A stretch of 64,000 nt of DNA. It comes from Halomonas urmiana. Lineage in GTDB: Bacteria > Pseudomonadota > Gammaproteobacteria > Pseudomonadales > Halomonadaceae. Positions 1-7,910 of the stretch are shown piece after piece; position 1 is the stretch's first letter, and each line of letters opens with the position of its first letter. The notes under the pieces are model-generated. The model was not told where the DNA came from. It did not search any database and worked only from the letters and a program-made list of their open reading frames with translations. The DNA lies in contig NZ_VBUI01000003.1 in assembly GCF_005780185.1 (NCBI RefSeq), positions 62,001 to 126,000 of the forward strand, read 5' to 3'. A program made the translations under genes and the position numbers.

Positions 1-19
1 CTTACCCCTTTCTTCTTCG

Positions 20-421
20 ATGAGCGAGCCCACCTTTATGCCTTCGACGCCGCGCCCCACCCCATCCAGGCCCCCGACGATGGCCGATCCCGACCTGCCG
101 CCGCGTCTGCGCGCCTGGCTCGAGCGCCTGCCCGAGGCGCAGCTGCCGGTCACCTATCAGCAGGCCGCCGAGGCGATGGGGCTCGCCCCGCCGCGCACCA
201 TCCAGCGCGTCGCCCTGGCGCTGGAGGCGCTGATGCGCGAGGACGCGGCCGCGGGCCGTCCGCTGATCGCCGCCCTGGTGATCAGCCGCCGCGGCGAGCT
301 GCCCCGGCCGGGCTTCTTCGAGCTGGCCGTCGAGCTCGGCCGCCTGCCCGCCGACCCGGCGGGTCATGAGATAGCCTATCGGCAGGAGCTCGATCGGGTG
401 CTGACGGCGCGAGCGGAATGA
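20..421 (+). CDS. Small conserved-looking protein of unknown function
   Basis: Encodes up to 133 residues. I do not recognise a named family. The body (from about residue 21, MADPDLPPRL) is mostly helical in character, rich in Ala, Leu, Arg and Glu, and holds a segment around YQQAAEAMGL...RTIQRVALALE that looks like a small helix-turn-helix or winged-helix core, but no function should be read from that. The frame is open to the window edge, with no stop upstream of the ATG at 20, so the true start could lie outside the window, at 20, at 44 or at 80; none has a convincing ribosome binding site. Codon use is typical of the surrounding high-GC DNA, which supports a real gene. It converges with the Lrp-type regulator downstream. 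Confidence 0.6.
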   Translation: MSEPTFMPSTPRPTPSRPPTMADPDLPPRLRAWLERLPEAQLPVTYQQAAEAMGLAPPRTIQRVALALEALMREDAAAGRPLIAALVISRRGELPRPGFFELAVELGRLPADPAGHEIAYRQELDRVLTARAE

Positions 422-452
422 AACGAAGCGCCTGGGGGCGGCGCTTTTCGGT

Positions 453-944
453 TCAGCTCCTGGCGTGACGCACCAGGGTAGTAAGGTTGGGTTGAGAGGA
501 TTTTATCTCCCTGGTGGTGATATACGTCACGTAGCGGTCGATCCCCAGGTCCGCTGAAAGCAGCTCTTCCATCACGCCCTGAAAAGCGGGCAGGCTGACG
601 GTCAATACCTTCAAGACGTAATCCATTCCCCCTCCCGTCGCCATGCATTCGACGATCTCATCGATTCGCTGGATGTGCTGCTCGAAACGTTGAAAGTCCG
701 CGGTTCGATGCCCCTTGAGCGACACCGTCACGATCACCCTGATGACATCGGCGAGCTTGTCGACCGCGATATCCGCATGATAGCCGCGGATCAGGCCCGC
801 TGCCCGTAATCGGTTGAAGCGAATCCAGCAGGGTGTCGGGGAAAGATTGACGATCTCGGACAGACGAATTTTGCTGAGATGGCCGTGATGTTGCACCGCG
901 AAAAGGATGCGAATATCGGCAGCATCAAGGGCGATTTTTCTCAT
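453..944 (-). CDS. Lrp/AsnC family transcriptional regulator
   Basis: A 163-residue protein of usual Lrp/AsnC length. The N-terminal third (LDAADIRILFAVQHHGHLSK...LSEIVNLSPTPCWIRFNRL) is the helix-turn-helix DNA-binding domain; the rest (VIVTVSLKGH...VECMATGGGMDYVLKV) is the RAM/ACT-like ligand-sensing and oligomerisation domain with its Gly-rich loop. I chose the start at 944 because GGAGG lies 9 bases upstream of it, whereas the ATG at 953 sits directly on the GGAGG. The sequence resembles the BkdR/DecR-like branch more than global Lrp, so a local role is likely. Neighbours are an FAD disulfide oxidoreductase on the same strand and, further on, acyl-CoA and C1 genes, any of which could be targets. 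Effector unknown. Confidence 0.9.
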   Translation of the reverse strand: MRKIALDAADIRILFAVQHHGHLSKIRLSEIVNLSPTPCWIRFNRLRAAGLIRGYHADIAVDKLADVIRVIVTVSLKGHRTADFQRFEQHIQRIDEIVECMATGGGMDYVLKVLTVSLPAFQGVMEELLSADLGIDRYVTYITTREIKSSQPNLTTLVRHARS

Positions 945-1425
945 TGTTCCCATCCTCCAGTGTGGCCCTCATGAAGGCGTTGGTTAAGGAGTGAGACGAG
1001 GATATGCGTCGATGCCGGATATCGCGCCTTGAGACCGAGATCGCTCAACAGGGAGGAGTGAGTGAGAGTGGAAAAGCCACGCTCGAGGGGCGTCGATGGC
1101 TCGACTTGCCGGGGAGCGAAGTTCTCGCACTCGAGGGAAGTTTCTTATCTTCTACATTATCACAGTAGACGCGACCAGCCGCCGTATCAATCTGAGTGAT
1201 GTCACCCGTGAAGGCATGGGTCGGCGCCTGTATGATTACGTAATCCACTGATTTTCATGTCAATGTAGTGTCATTCTACAGGCGGCAATGAGGGGGCGAA
1301 TCGCGTGAGTCGGCGAAGCGCCCGCCCCGCCTGTCGCCCATGGCGAATGCCCCTCCAGAGGCGTGCCGTTCGTGGCACTGGCCGATGTCCAGAAGGGGGC
1401 CATTCGCCGGTTTGTCGCGCCTGTG
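945..1425. other. Long intergenic stretch upstream of the Lrp-type gene
   Basis: No gene is supported here. Short open frames (for example 1045-1248 on the minus strand) lack a ribosome binding site and family resemblance. The stretch is less GC-rich than the flanking genes and contains a perfect 12-bp palindrome (1234-1245). It should hold the promoter of the minus-strand regulator. Confidence 0.5.
1234..1245. promoter_or_regulatory. Perfect palindrome GATTACGTAATC, possible operator
   Basis: A perfect 12-bp dyad in an AT-richer patch of the intergenic region upstream of the Lrp/AsnC gene. Lrp-family proteins bind dyads with an AT-rich centre, so this is a candidate autoregulatory site, although it lies nearly 300 bp from the start codon. 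The assignment is inference only. Confidence 0.3.
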
Positions 1426-2874
1426 TCATGAATAGGCCGGGACGGTGTTGGAATGCATCATGGCTTCAGCCGCATAGATCCGACGCTTCTCCCTGGCGTC
1501 GATCAACACATCCCTTAACAGTTCTTCGGCACTGGGGTGATAGACGGGCATCATCAGCACCTGCTCTGCCGTCATGCTGTGTGTGATGGCTAGGGCAAGC
1601 AGATGCGCCAGGTGTTCGGCTTGGTAACCAAGCAATTCGGCGCCTAGGATGACGCCGGTTCGCGCATCCAGGTAGACTTGAATACGTCCTTCTACCTTGT
1701 TCCAAACCACATGGCGGGGACTCGCAAACGGCAGTTCTCCAATGATAATTTCCAGGCCTTGAAGCTCCCGGAAACTCTGTCCGATGATAGCGATCTGAGG
1801 ATCGGTGAAGAACACCATTAATGGCGGTCTACGATCGACAGGCACCGGATCTGGGTAGTTCAACGCGTTATCGGCAGCGATACGTCCCTCATCAAAGGCT
1901 TCGTGCCACACCGGCAGGTATTCAGCCGCATCGCCGGCAATGAAAATGGGAGTGTCAGAGCAGAGCATCGTCTGTGGATCGAATACCACCTTGCCAGCTT
2001 CAGTGAATTCCGCTCCCGTATGCTCCATGCCCAACCGGTCTACATTGGAGGTCCTCCCCGTGGCGACCAGTATCCTGTCGAACACCTTGGTGACCCGCCG
2101 GCCGTTCGACTGCTCAAACTCGATCCAGGCACCTTCAGCATCTTCCCAAGTGCTCACCACCTGGCCGGTGGGGTAGATATCCAGTTCGGAGCTGAGGATA
2201 TCGAGAGCTTCCTGCTGCATGTCCGGGTGAGTGAGGGCGTTGATCTTTCCAGAACGGCCATAAATTGTCGTTTCGACGCCGAGCCGATGGAGAGCTTGCC
2301 CCAGCTCCAGTGCGATAACGCCCATACCGATCACCGCTATCGAGTGGGGCAGATCATTCAGCTCGAATACCGTATCACTGGTGAGTACGCGGTCCATTAC
2401 TGGCTCGAATACCTCGCTGACCGCAGGCCGGGAGCCGCAGGCGAGGATGAACTTTTCCGCTTTGACCTCGACGGATTCGCCCACCCTGAGGTGGCCCGGT
2501 CCGATAAACCTGGCACGCCCCTCAAGCTTGTGATGGGGCGGAATCTTGTCGACGTAGCGGAGGTTGTTGGCGACAAATCGCTCATCTCGCTCTCGGCGCA
2601 ACCTTTCGAACACCTTGTGTCCATCCACGTGACCAGCGGCTGTCACACCGAAAAAATCGCTGGTGGTCAAATGGTGCGCGTAATCGGAAGCAGTGATCAG
2701 CAACTTGCTGGGCATGCAGCCGACCCTGGCGCAGGTAGTACCGTAGGGGCCGTCCTGGATCATCAACAGGCTATCGGTCTTGCGGCTGATCTTCGAGTAG
2801 GCGCCCAGCCCTGAGGTTCCGGCACCGATGATCGCGTATTCAACATTAATGGTTTTCATAGTAGATTCGCTCAT
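1426..2874 (-). CDS. Dihydrolipoyl dehydrogenase-like FAD disulfide oxidoreductase
   Basis: A 482-residue class I pyridine nucleotide-disulfide oxidoreductase. It shows the FAD-binding GxGxxG near the N terminus (AIIGAGTSGLGAY), the redox-active cysteine pair in TTCARVGCMPSK, an NAD(P)-binding GMGVIALELGQAL segment at mid-protein, the second FAD motif (IFIAGDAAEYLP) and the C-terminal dimerisation domain ending in YHPSAEELLRD, which carries the His-x4-Glu catalytic base pair. Start 2874 has GAGG six bases upstream; 2886 and 2859 are alternatives. No E2/E3 complex genes lie nearby, so it is not obviously part of a 2-oxoacid dehydrogenase operon. It may act on lipoyl groups, mycothiol-like thiols or quinones; the substrate is not settled by sequence. 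Confidence 0.85.
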   Translation of the reverse strand: MSESTMKTINVEYAIIGAGTSGLGAYSKISRKTDSLLMIQDGPYGTTCARVGCMPSKLLITASDYAHHLTTSDFFGVTAAGHVDGHKVFERLRRERDERFVANNLRYVDKIPPHHKLEGRARFIGPGHLRVGESVEVKAEKFILACGSRPAVSEVFEPVMDRVLTSDTVFELNDLPHSIAVIGMGVIALELGQALHRLGVETTIYGRSGKINALTHPDMQQEALDILSSELDIYPTGQVVSTWEDAEGAWIEFEQSNGRRVTKVFDRILVATGRTSNVDRLGMEHTGAEFTEAGKVVFDPQTMLCSDTPIFIAGDAAEYLPVWHEAFDEGRIAADNALNYPDPVPVDRRPPLMVFFTDPQIAIIGQSFRELQGLEIIIGELPFASPRHVVWNKVEGRIQVYLDARTGVILGAELLGYQAEHLAHLLALAITHSMTAEQVLMMPVYHPSAEELLRDVLIDAREKRRIYAAEAMMHSNTVPAYS

Positions 2875-3547
2875 GGGGCGCCTCATCTTTTATGGGCTTG
2901 ATTTTTAAGGCGTACCTTGCTGGTTGAGAGGGGGCGCGTTTGGCTTCAATCGCTGAATGAGATTTCAAAAAATGGTGAGGTGAACTTCAAAATTTTATCG
3001 CTTGAAGCGTGATAGTCTAGATATCGTCTGATTACATGCAGGCTATCCGGGGTATGTTGAACGGTAAAGCGATGGTTTCTAAGTATTTGGCTTATTTTTC
3101 GTAACCCATGGGTTGTGGCTTGACGTCTCGGGTCCGGTACTGGCGAAGGTGGGTGTGCATCCAGGTCACCGTTACAGCCGGTCGCGAGCTTTGCATTAGC
3201 TAGGCTAATTCAGCTGCTTAGAAATCGTCGCTTTCCAGGTGTTTCCTGCATCACTTACGATGAAGATACGCTGAGGCAGTAAGCCTATCCATGTCCGCCC
3301 ATCAGTCCGCCATTCGTTGGCGAAGAAAATCCAGTCGGACACCTGGAGCGCAACGATAAAACAGGAGCGGAGTGATGCGTATTATGCTGTCCCCGTGCAT
3401 CACCTTCGCCGGCGATAAAGTTTCGGACCAGAAGACGATATCCAGAATTTATGCCAGCGCCCACCGTAACTGTTCCTTCCGTAACTCGATCACCGTCGAG
3501 GTGACGATCAATAATATTTAATCAGCCATCGCTGGCGGGAGTTATTT
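2875..3547. other. Divergent intergenic region with a possible small ORF and gene debris
   Basis: About 670 bp between the minus-strand flavoprotein and the plus-strand enoyl-CoA hydratase. It is AT-richer than its surroundings and presumably holds both promoters. A short frame from about 3292 begins MSAHQSAIRWRR, which resembles the first residues of OsmC-family proteins, then stops; I regard it as possible debris only. One small ORF (3375-3521) has a plausible ribosome binding site. Confidence 0.4.
3375..3521 (+). CDS. Possible small protein, 48 residues, unknown
   Basis: An ATG with an upstream AGGAGCGG at about 8 bases opens a 48-codon frame ending in TAA 26 bases before the enoyl-CoA hydratase start. 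The product begins MRIMLSPCITFAG and has no hydrophobic segment or motif I recognise. Its position makes it either a short leader peptide, a remnant of a longer gene, or chance. The ribosome binding site is the only positive evidence. Confidence 0.25.
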   Translation: MRIMLSPCITFAGDKVSDQKTISRIYASAHRNCSFRNSITVEVTINNI

Positions 3548-4348
3548 ATGAATCACGGTCAATCTTCAGAAAACATTCTTCTCAGGGATGATAAGGAAGG
3601 GGCTGTCTATCTCACGTTGAATCGTCCGGATAAATTCAACACTCTCTCCGAAGCCATGCTGGCCGCGTTGCAGCAAGAGTTGGATGCGATCGCCGCCGAC
3701 CCGGCGGTCCGCTGTGTGGTGGTCGGTGGCAGGGGGCGGGGATTTTGTGCCGGACACGATCTGAAGGAAATGCGTGCCAATCCCGACCATTCCTATTACC
3801 AGGAGCTGTTTCGCAACTGCAGCCGGGTGATGAAGAGTGTCGTCGCGCTGCCGGTGCCGGTCATCGCCCAGGTCCAGGGCATGGCCGTGGCAGCGGGGTG
3901 CCAGTTGGCGGCCAGCTGCGATCTGGTCATTGCCGCCCGATCGGCCCGCTTCGGGGTGTCGGGCATCAACGTGGGCCTGTTCTGCTCGACCCCCGCCGTG
4001 GCGCTGTCACGCAGCGTTTCTCCCAAGCGGGCGTTCGACATGCTGGTGACCGGTGACTTTATCGATGCGGATACGGCATTGGAGTGGGGGCTGGTGAGCT
4101 CCGTCGTCGCTGATGCCGATCTGGATGCTGCCGTGGCCGATAAGGTGGAAACGATCCTGAGCAAGAGTCCGGCGGCGGTGCGCTTTGGAAAGTCCATGTT
4201 CCATCCTCAGCGTCAGATGGCGTTGGCCGACGCCTACGATTTTGCCGGCAACGTGATGGCCGACAACATGATGAGCCCTGATGCAAGCGAGGGAATCGAT
4301 GCCTTTCTTGCCAAACGTAAACCCCACTGGGAACAGCCAGGCCGCTAG
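3548..4348 (+). CDS. Enoyl-CoA hydratase/isomerase family protein
   Basis: A 266-residue crotonase-fold protein of normal length. It shows the CoA-binding GRGRGFCAGHDLKEM segment (oxyanion hole, about residues 59-73) and the second loop AVAAGCQLAASCDLVIA. The overall pattern (SVVALPVPVIAQVQG, CSTPAVALSRSV) is close to the ECHDC3-type hydratases that lie beside medium-chain acyl-CoA synthetases. Start 3548 has GGGAG eight bases upstream. The next gene, 170 bp on, is an AMP-forming acyl-CoA synthetase, so the pair probably activates and hydrates a short or medium acyl chain. In the context of a DmdA-like demethylase 13 kb away, a DmdD-like role (methylthioacryloyl-CoA hydration) is conceivable but not shown; no acyl-CoA dehydrogenase is present here. 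Confidence 0.85.
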   Translation: MNHGQSSENILLRDDKEGAVYLTLNRPDKFNTLSEAMLAALQQELDAIAADPAVRCVVVGGRGRGFCAGHDLKEMRANPDHSYYQELFRNCSRVMKSVVALPVPVIAQVQGMAVAAGCQLAASCDLVIAARSARFGVSGINVGLFCSTPAVALSRSVSPKRAFDMLVTGDFIDADTALEWGLVSSVVADADLDAAVADKVETILSKSPAAVRFGKSMFHPQRQMALADAYDFAGNVMADNMMSPDASEGIDAFLAKRKPHWEQPGR

Positions 4349-4518
4349 CGCCACTGTTTGCGTCATGCGGCCGTAGTACCGTCCAGGCCGCATGTCCCAT
4401 GGCTTCATGGCAGGTGATAGGGGTGGTGACAGCTGAACAGCCACTGGCACGGAACGACCGTCGTTCCGATTGAAAGGCCGGGTTATAAACCCTTCCTTAA
4501 AACAAAAGGGGTAAGAAC

Positions 4519-6081
4519 ATGAATGAAATCTGCCATTACAATGATGCTCTCGAGAAGAACGCGGCCAATCATGTGCCGCTCTCTCCCTTGAGCTTCATCA
4601 AGCGGGCCGCCGCCGTGTATCCCGACCGGACGGCACTGATCTACAACGAGACTCGCTACAGCTGGCGGCAGACCTATTCCCGCTGCTGCCGACTGGCCTC
4701 CCTGCTGAGACATTTTGGCATCACCAAGGGCGATACGGTGGCCGTCATGCTGCCGAATGTCCCGGCCATGTACGAGGCCCACTTCGGCGTGCCCATGGTG
4801 GGGGCCGTGTTGAATGCGATCAACATCCGCCTGGACCCGGAGGCGGTGGCCTTTATTCTCGATCACAGCCGCTCGCGCCTGTTGTTGGTCGATCCTGAGT
4901 ACGCGGACGTGGTCGAAAAGGCCCTGGTCCGGATGGAAGGACCGGCGCCCACGGTGATCAACGTCTCCGACCCGAGTCAGGGGGAAGAACGCTTCCTCGG
5001 CGACCTGGAGTACGAGGCGTTGCTGGCCGAGCAGCCGGAGCAGGATGACTGGCAGCTACCGGCCGACGAGTGGGATGCGATCGCGTTGGGTTACACCTCC
5101 GGCACCACCGGCAACCCCAAGGGGGTGGTCAGCCACCACCGCGGCGCTTACCTGAATGCCGTCAGCAACGTGCTGTCCTGGACGCTGCCCGCTGAGGTGG
5201 TCTACCTCTGGACCCTGCCGATGTTCCACTGCAACGGTTGGTGCTTCCCGTGGACGCTGGCGGCGATCGGCGGCACCAGCGTCTGCCTGCGTAGGGTCGA
5301 CGCGGAGGTGATCCTGGACTTGATCAGGCGGCATAGGGTCAGCCACTACTGCGGTGCGCCCATCGTTCACTCGATGATTGCCGATGCCGCCGTGGCGGCT
5401 CCGGCGCCGATCGAGCACAAGGTGTCGGGGCTGATCGCCGGCGCGGCGCCGCCCGCGTCGGTGTGCGTCAAGCAGGATGGTTGGGACCAGCTTCCCCTGG
5501 ACGAGCGGGTCCGGCTCAATGGACGCCAAGGCGTGACCTATCCACTGCAGGAAAGCATCGCGGTGCTCGACTCGGTCACGATGGAACCCGTCCCCGCCGA
5601 CGGCCAGACCGTCGGCGAGATCATGTTCCGAGGCAATATCGTCATGAAGGGCTACCTGCGCAACGCAGCCGCCACCCGTGAAGCCTTTGCCGGCGGCTGG
5701 TTTCACTCCGGTGACCTGGCAGTGATGGAACCGGACGGCTACTTGAAGATTCGCGATCGGCTGAAGGACGTGATCATCTCGGGTGGGGAAAACATCTCCT
5801 CACTGGAAGTTGAGGACATCATTCAACGGCACGCCGATGTCGAACAGGTGGCGGTCGTGGCGATGGCGGATACCAAGTGGGGCGAAGTCCCGGCGGCCTT
5901 CGTCCAACTGCGTCCCGGCAGGGAGCTGAGCGAAGACGAGTTGATCAGTTTCTGCCGGGAGAATATCAGTCGCTTCAAGGTTCCCAAGAAGATCATCTTT
6001 GGCCAGCTGCCAACCTCCTCGACGGGGAAAATCCAGAAATTCCAGCTGCGCCAGCAGCTCAAGACCGGCCCCTCAGACTGA
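4519..6081 (+). CDS. AMP-forming acyl-CoA synthetase with internal deletion
   Basis: A 520-residue member of the ANL adenylate-forming family. The P-loop-like A3 motif (YTSGTTGNPKGVVSHHRG, about residues 192-209), the FHCNGWCFPW segment, the HSGDLAVMEPDGYLKIRDR hinge and the C-terminal STGKIQK lysine motif are all present. The conserved stretch that should follow GAAPPASV (residues 307-315) is missing: in relatives roughly 26 residues with THVYGLTE-type sequence and YGP lie between there and the next block (CVKQDGWDQLP). That removes the A5 motif contributing to the adenylate and substrate pocket. The frame is kept, so the gene still reads through. Start has AGGGG seven bases upstream. Activity is doubtful; substrate class is probably a medium or short acyl chain. 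Confidence 0.85.
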   Translation: MNEICHYNDALEKNAANHVPLSPLSFIKRAAAVYPDRTALIYNETRYSWRQTYSRCCRLASLLRHFGITKGDTVAVMLPNVPAMYEAHFGVPMVGAVLNAINIRLDPEAVAFILDHSRSRLLLVDPEYADVVEKALVRMEGPAPTVINVSDPSQGEERFLGDLEYEALLAEQPEQDDWQLPADEWDAIALGYTSGTTGNPKGVVSHHRGAYLNAVSNVLSWTLPAEVVYLWTLPMFHCNGWCFPWTLAAIGGTSVCLRRVDAEVILDLIRRHRVSHYCGAPIVHSMIADAAVAAPAPIEHKVSGLIAGAAPPASVCVKQDGWDQLPLDERVRLNGRQGVTYPLQESIAVLDSVTMEPVPADGQTVGEIMFRGNIVMKGYLRNAAATREAFAGGWFHSGDLAVMEPDGYLKIRDRLKDVIISGGENISSLEVEDIIQRHADVEQVAVVAMADTKWGEVPAAFVQLRPGRELSEDELISFCRENISRFKVPKKIIFGQLPTSSTGKIQKFQLRQQLKTGPSD

Positions 6082-6180
6082 GTTGTTCGAGCATGAAGAA
6101 TTGAACAGCCAATCGCCCTGCCCAGCGCTGGTGCGAACACGCAAGGTAGGCAAGCGCCCACCGAGAACCACGAGCCCGCC

Positions 6181-7899
6181 ATGACCGTCGAGACCATCAC
6201 TCCCCCGCGCCGCTTCCGTGGCAAACCACGTGGCCGTGACCTGCCCCCCGTCGCCCTGGCCGCGCTGCGCCAGCTGCTCGGTGACGAGCGCAGCGACCCG
6301 GATCGGCGGCGCCGTGACCTGTTGATCGAGCATCTGCACGCCATCCAGGATGCCCATGGTCATCTGTCGCTGGTGAACCTTCGGGCGCTGGCCACCTACA
6401 TGAACCTGCCGATGGCGGCGGTCTACGAGACCGCGACCTTCTATGCCCACTTCGATGTGGTGCATGATGACCAGGCGCCGCCACCGGGGGTGACGGTGCG
6501 GGTCTGTGACTCGCTGTCCTGCCAGCTGGCCGGTGCCGCGACGCTCAGAGCGGAACTGGAAGCCGGTGTCGATCCTCAGGCGGTGCGAGTGGTGAGGGCG
6601 CCCTGTATGGGCCGCTGCGATACCGCACCGGTAGTGGAAGTGGGACATCACCATGTGCTGTACGCCACCCGCGAAGGTGTCGAATCGGTGGTCGATACGG
6701 GCCACTTCCACCCCGCGGCGATCGTCTGGCAGCGCCTGGCGGACTACCGCGAGGCGGGGGGCTACCGGCTGCTCGCCGACTGCCGCGAGGGACGCATCAC
6801 CGTCGAGGCGCTGATGGAGATGCTCGAACGGGCCAAGCTGCGCGGCCTGGGCGGCGCCGGCTTCCCCACCTTCAAGAAGTGGCACTTCGTGCGCCAGGAG
6901 CCGGGGCCGCGCTACTGCGCCATCAACGCCGACGAGGGCGAGCCCGGTACCTTCAAGGATCGGTATTATCTGGAGCGCGCACCGCATCGCTTCCTCGAGG
7001 GGGCACTGGTCAGTGCCTGGGCGGTGGAGGCCTGCGCGCTCTATATCTACCTGCGTGACGAATACCCCGGCCTGCGCCGGGTTCTCGGCGAGGCGATCGG
7101 CGAGCTCGAGGTGACCGGCCTCGCGCCGCCGGGCTATATCGTGCTGCGCCGGGGAGCCGGAGCCTACATCTGTGGCGAGGAGTCGGCGATGATCGAGTCG
7201 CTGGAGGGAAAGCCGGGCAAGCCACGCCATCGCCCGCCCTTCGTCGCCCAGAAGGGACTCTTCGGCCGCCCGACCCTGGTCAACAACGTCGAGACCGTCT
7301 ACTGGATTCCCGAGATCTGGGACAAGGGCGCCGACTGGTTCGCCGAGCAGGGTCGCCATGGTCGCAGTGGACTGAGAAGCTTCTCCCTCTCGGGTCGGGT
7401 CAAGCGCCCCGGCGTTCACCTGGCACCGGCGGGCATCACCTTGAACGAGCTGATCGCGGAGTACGGGGGCGGCATGGCCGACGGTCATCGCCTGGCCGGC
7501 TACCTGCCGGGTGGCGCCTCGGGGGGGATCCTGCCCGCCAGCAAGGCCGATATCCCGCTGGACTTCGACACCCTGCAGGCCGAAGGCTGTTTCATCGGCT
7601 CGGCCGCGGTCATCGTGGTCTCCGACCAGGACGACCTGAAAGCGGTGGCCAGCAACCTGCTGGCCTTCTTCGCCGATGAATCCTGTGGCCAGTGCACGCC
7701 CTGCCGGGTCGGCACCGAGAAGATGCTGAGCCTGGTCGAGCGTCCCGAATGGGATGTCGAACAACTCCAGCGACTCTCGCAGGTGATGATGGACGCCTCG
7801 ATCTGCGGCCTGGGCCAGGCGGCGCCCAACCCGGTGCTGGGGCTGCTCAAGGACTTTCGCGACCAGCTCGCTGGCCAGCACGTGATCGTCAGGGGGTAG
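6181..7899 (+). CDS. fdsB: NAD-dependent formate dehydrogenase, beta subunit (NuoE-NuoF fusion)
   Basis: A 572-residue diaphorase subunit. The first ~160 residues are NuoE/FdsG-like, with cysteines for a [2Fe-2S] cluster in VCDSLSCQLAG and APCMGRCDTAPV. The rest is NuoF/FdsB-like: the Gly-rich NADH/FMN site (RGLGGAGFPTFKKWHF), NADEGEPGTFKDR, GAGAYICGEESAMIESLEGKPG, and near the C terminus the [4Fe-4S] ligands in ESCGQCTPCRVG. It passes electrons from formate oxidation to NAD+ in the cytoplasm. In many bacteria FdsG and FdsB are separate; here they are fused. The alpha subunit starts 11 bp after the stop, so the two are co-transcribed. No fdsC/fdsD maturation gene follows, so these must be supplied elsewhere. 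Confidence 0.93.
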   Translation: MTVETITPPRRFRGKPRGRDLPPVALAALRQLLGDERSDPDRRRRDLLIEHLHAIQDAHGHLSLVNLRALATYMNLPMAAVYETATFYAHFDVVHDDQAPPPGVTVRVCDSLSCQLAGAATLRAELEAGVDPQAVRVVRAPCMGRCDTAPVVEVGHHHVLYATREGVESVVDTGHFHPAAIVWQRLADYREAGGYRLLADCREGRITVEALMEMLERAKLRGLGGAGFPTFKKWHFVRQEPGPRYCAINADEGEPGTFKDRYYLERAPHRFLEGALVSAWAVEACALYIYLRDEYPGLRRVLGEAIGELEVTGLAPPGYIVLRRGAGAYICGEESAMIESLEGKPGKPRHRPPFVAQKGLFGRPTLVNNVETVYWIPEIWDKGADWFAEQGRHGRSGLRSFSLSGRVKRPGVHLAPAGITLNELIAEYGGGMADGHRLAGYLPGGASGGILPASKADIPLDFDTLQAEGCFIGSAAVIVVSDQDDLKAVASNLLAFFADESCGQCTPCRVGTEKMLSLVERPEWDVEQLQRLSQVMMDASICGLGQAAPNPVLGLLKDFRDQLAGQHVIVRG

Positions 7900-7910
7900 G
7901 GGAGATGAGC

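Noticed and set aside
1045..1248. Minus-strand 67-residue frame upstream of the Lrp gene
   Set aside because: No ribosome binding site, no family resemblance, and it covers the likely promoter region.
7692..7910. Extended start for the formate dehydrogenase alpha subunit at 7692
   Set aside because: It would overlap fdsB by 200 bp and the extra residues have no ferredoxin similarity; the ribosome site and domain start fit 7911.
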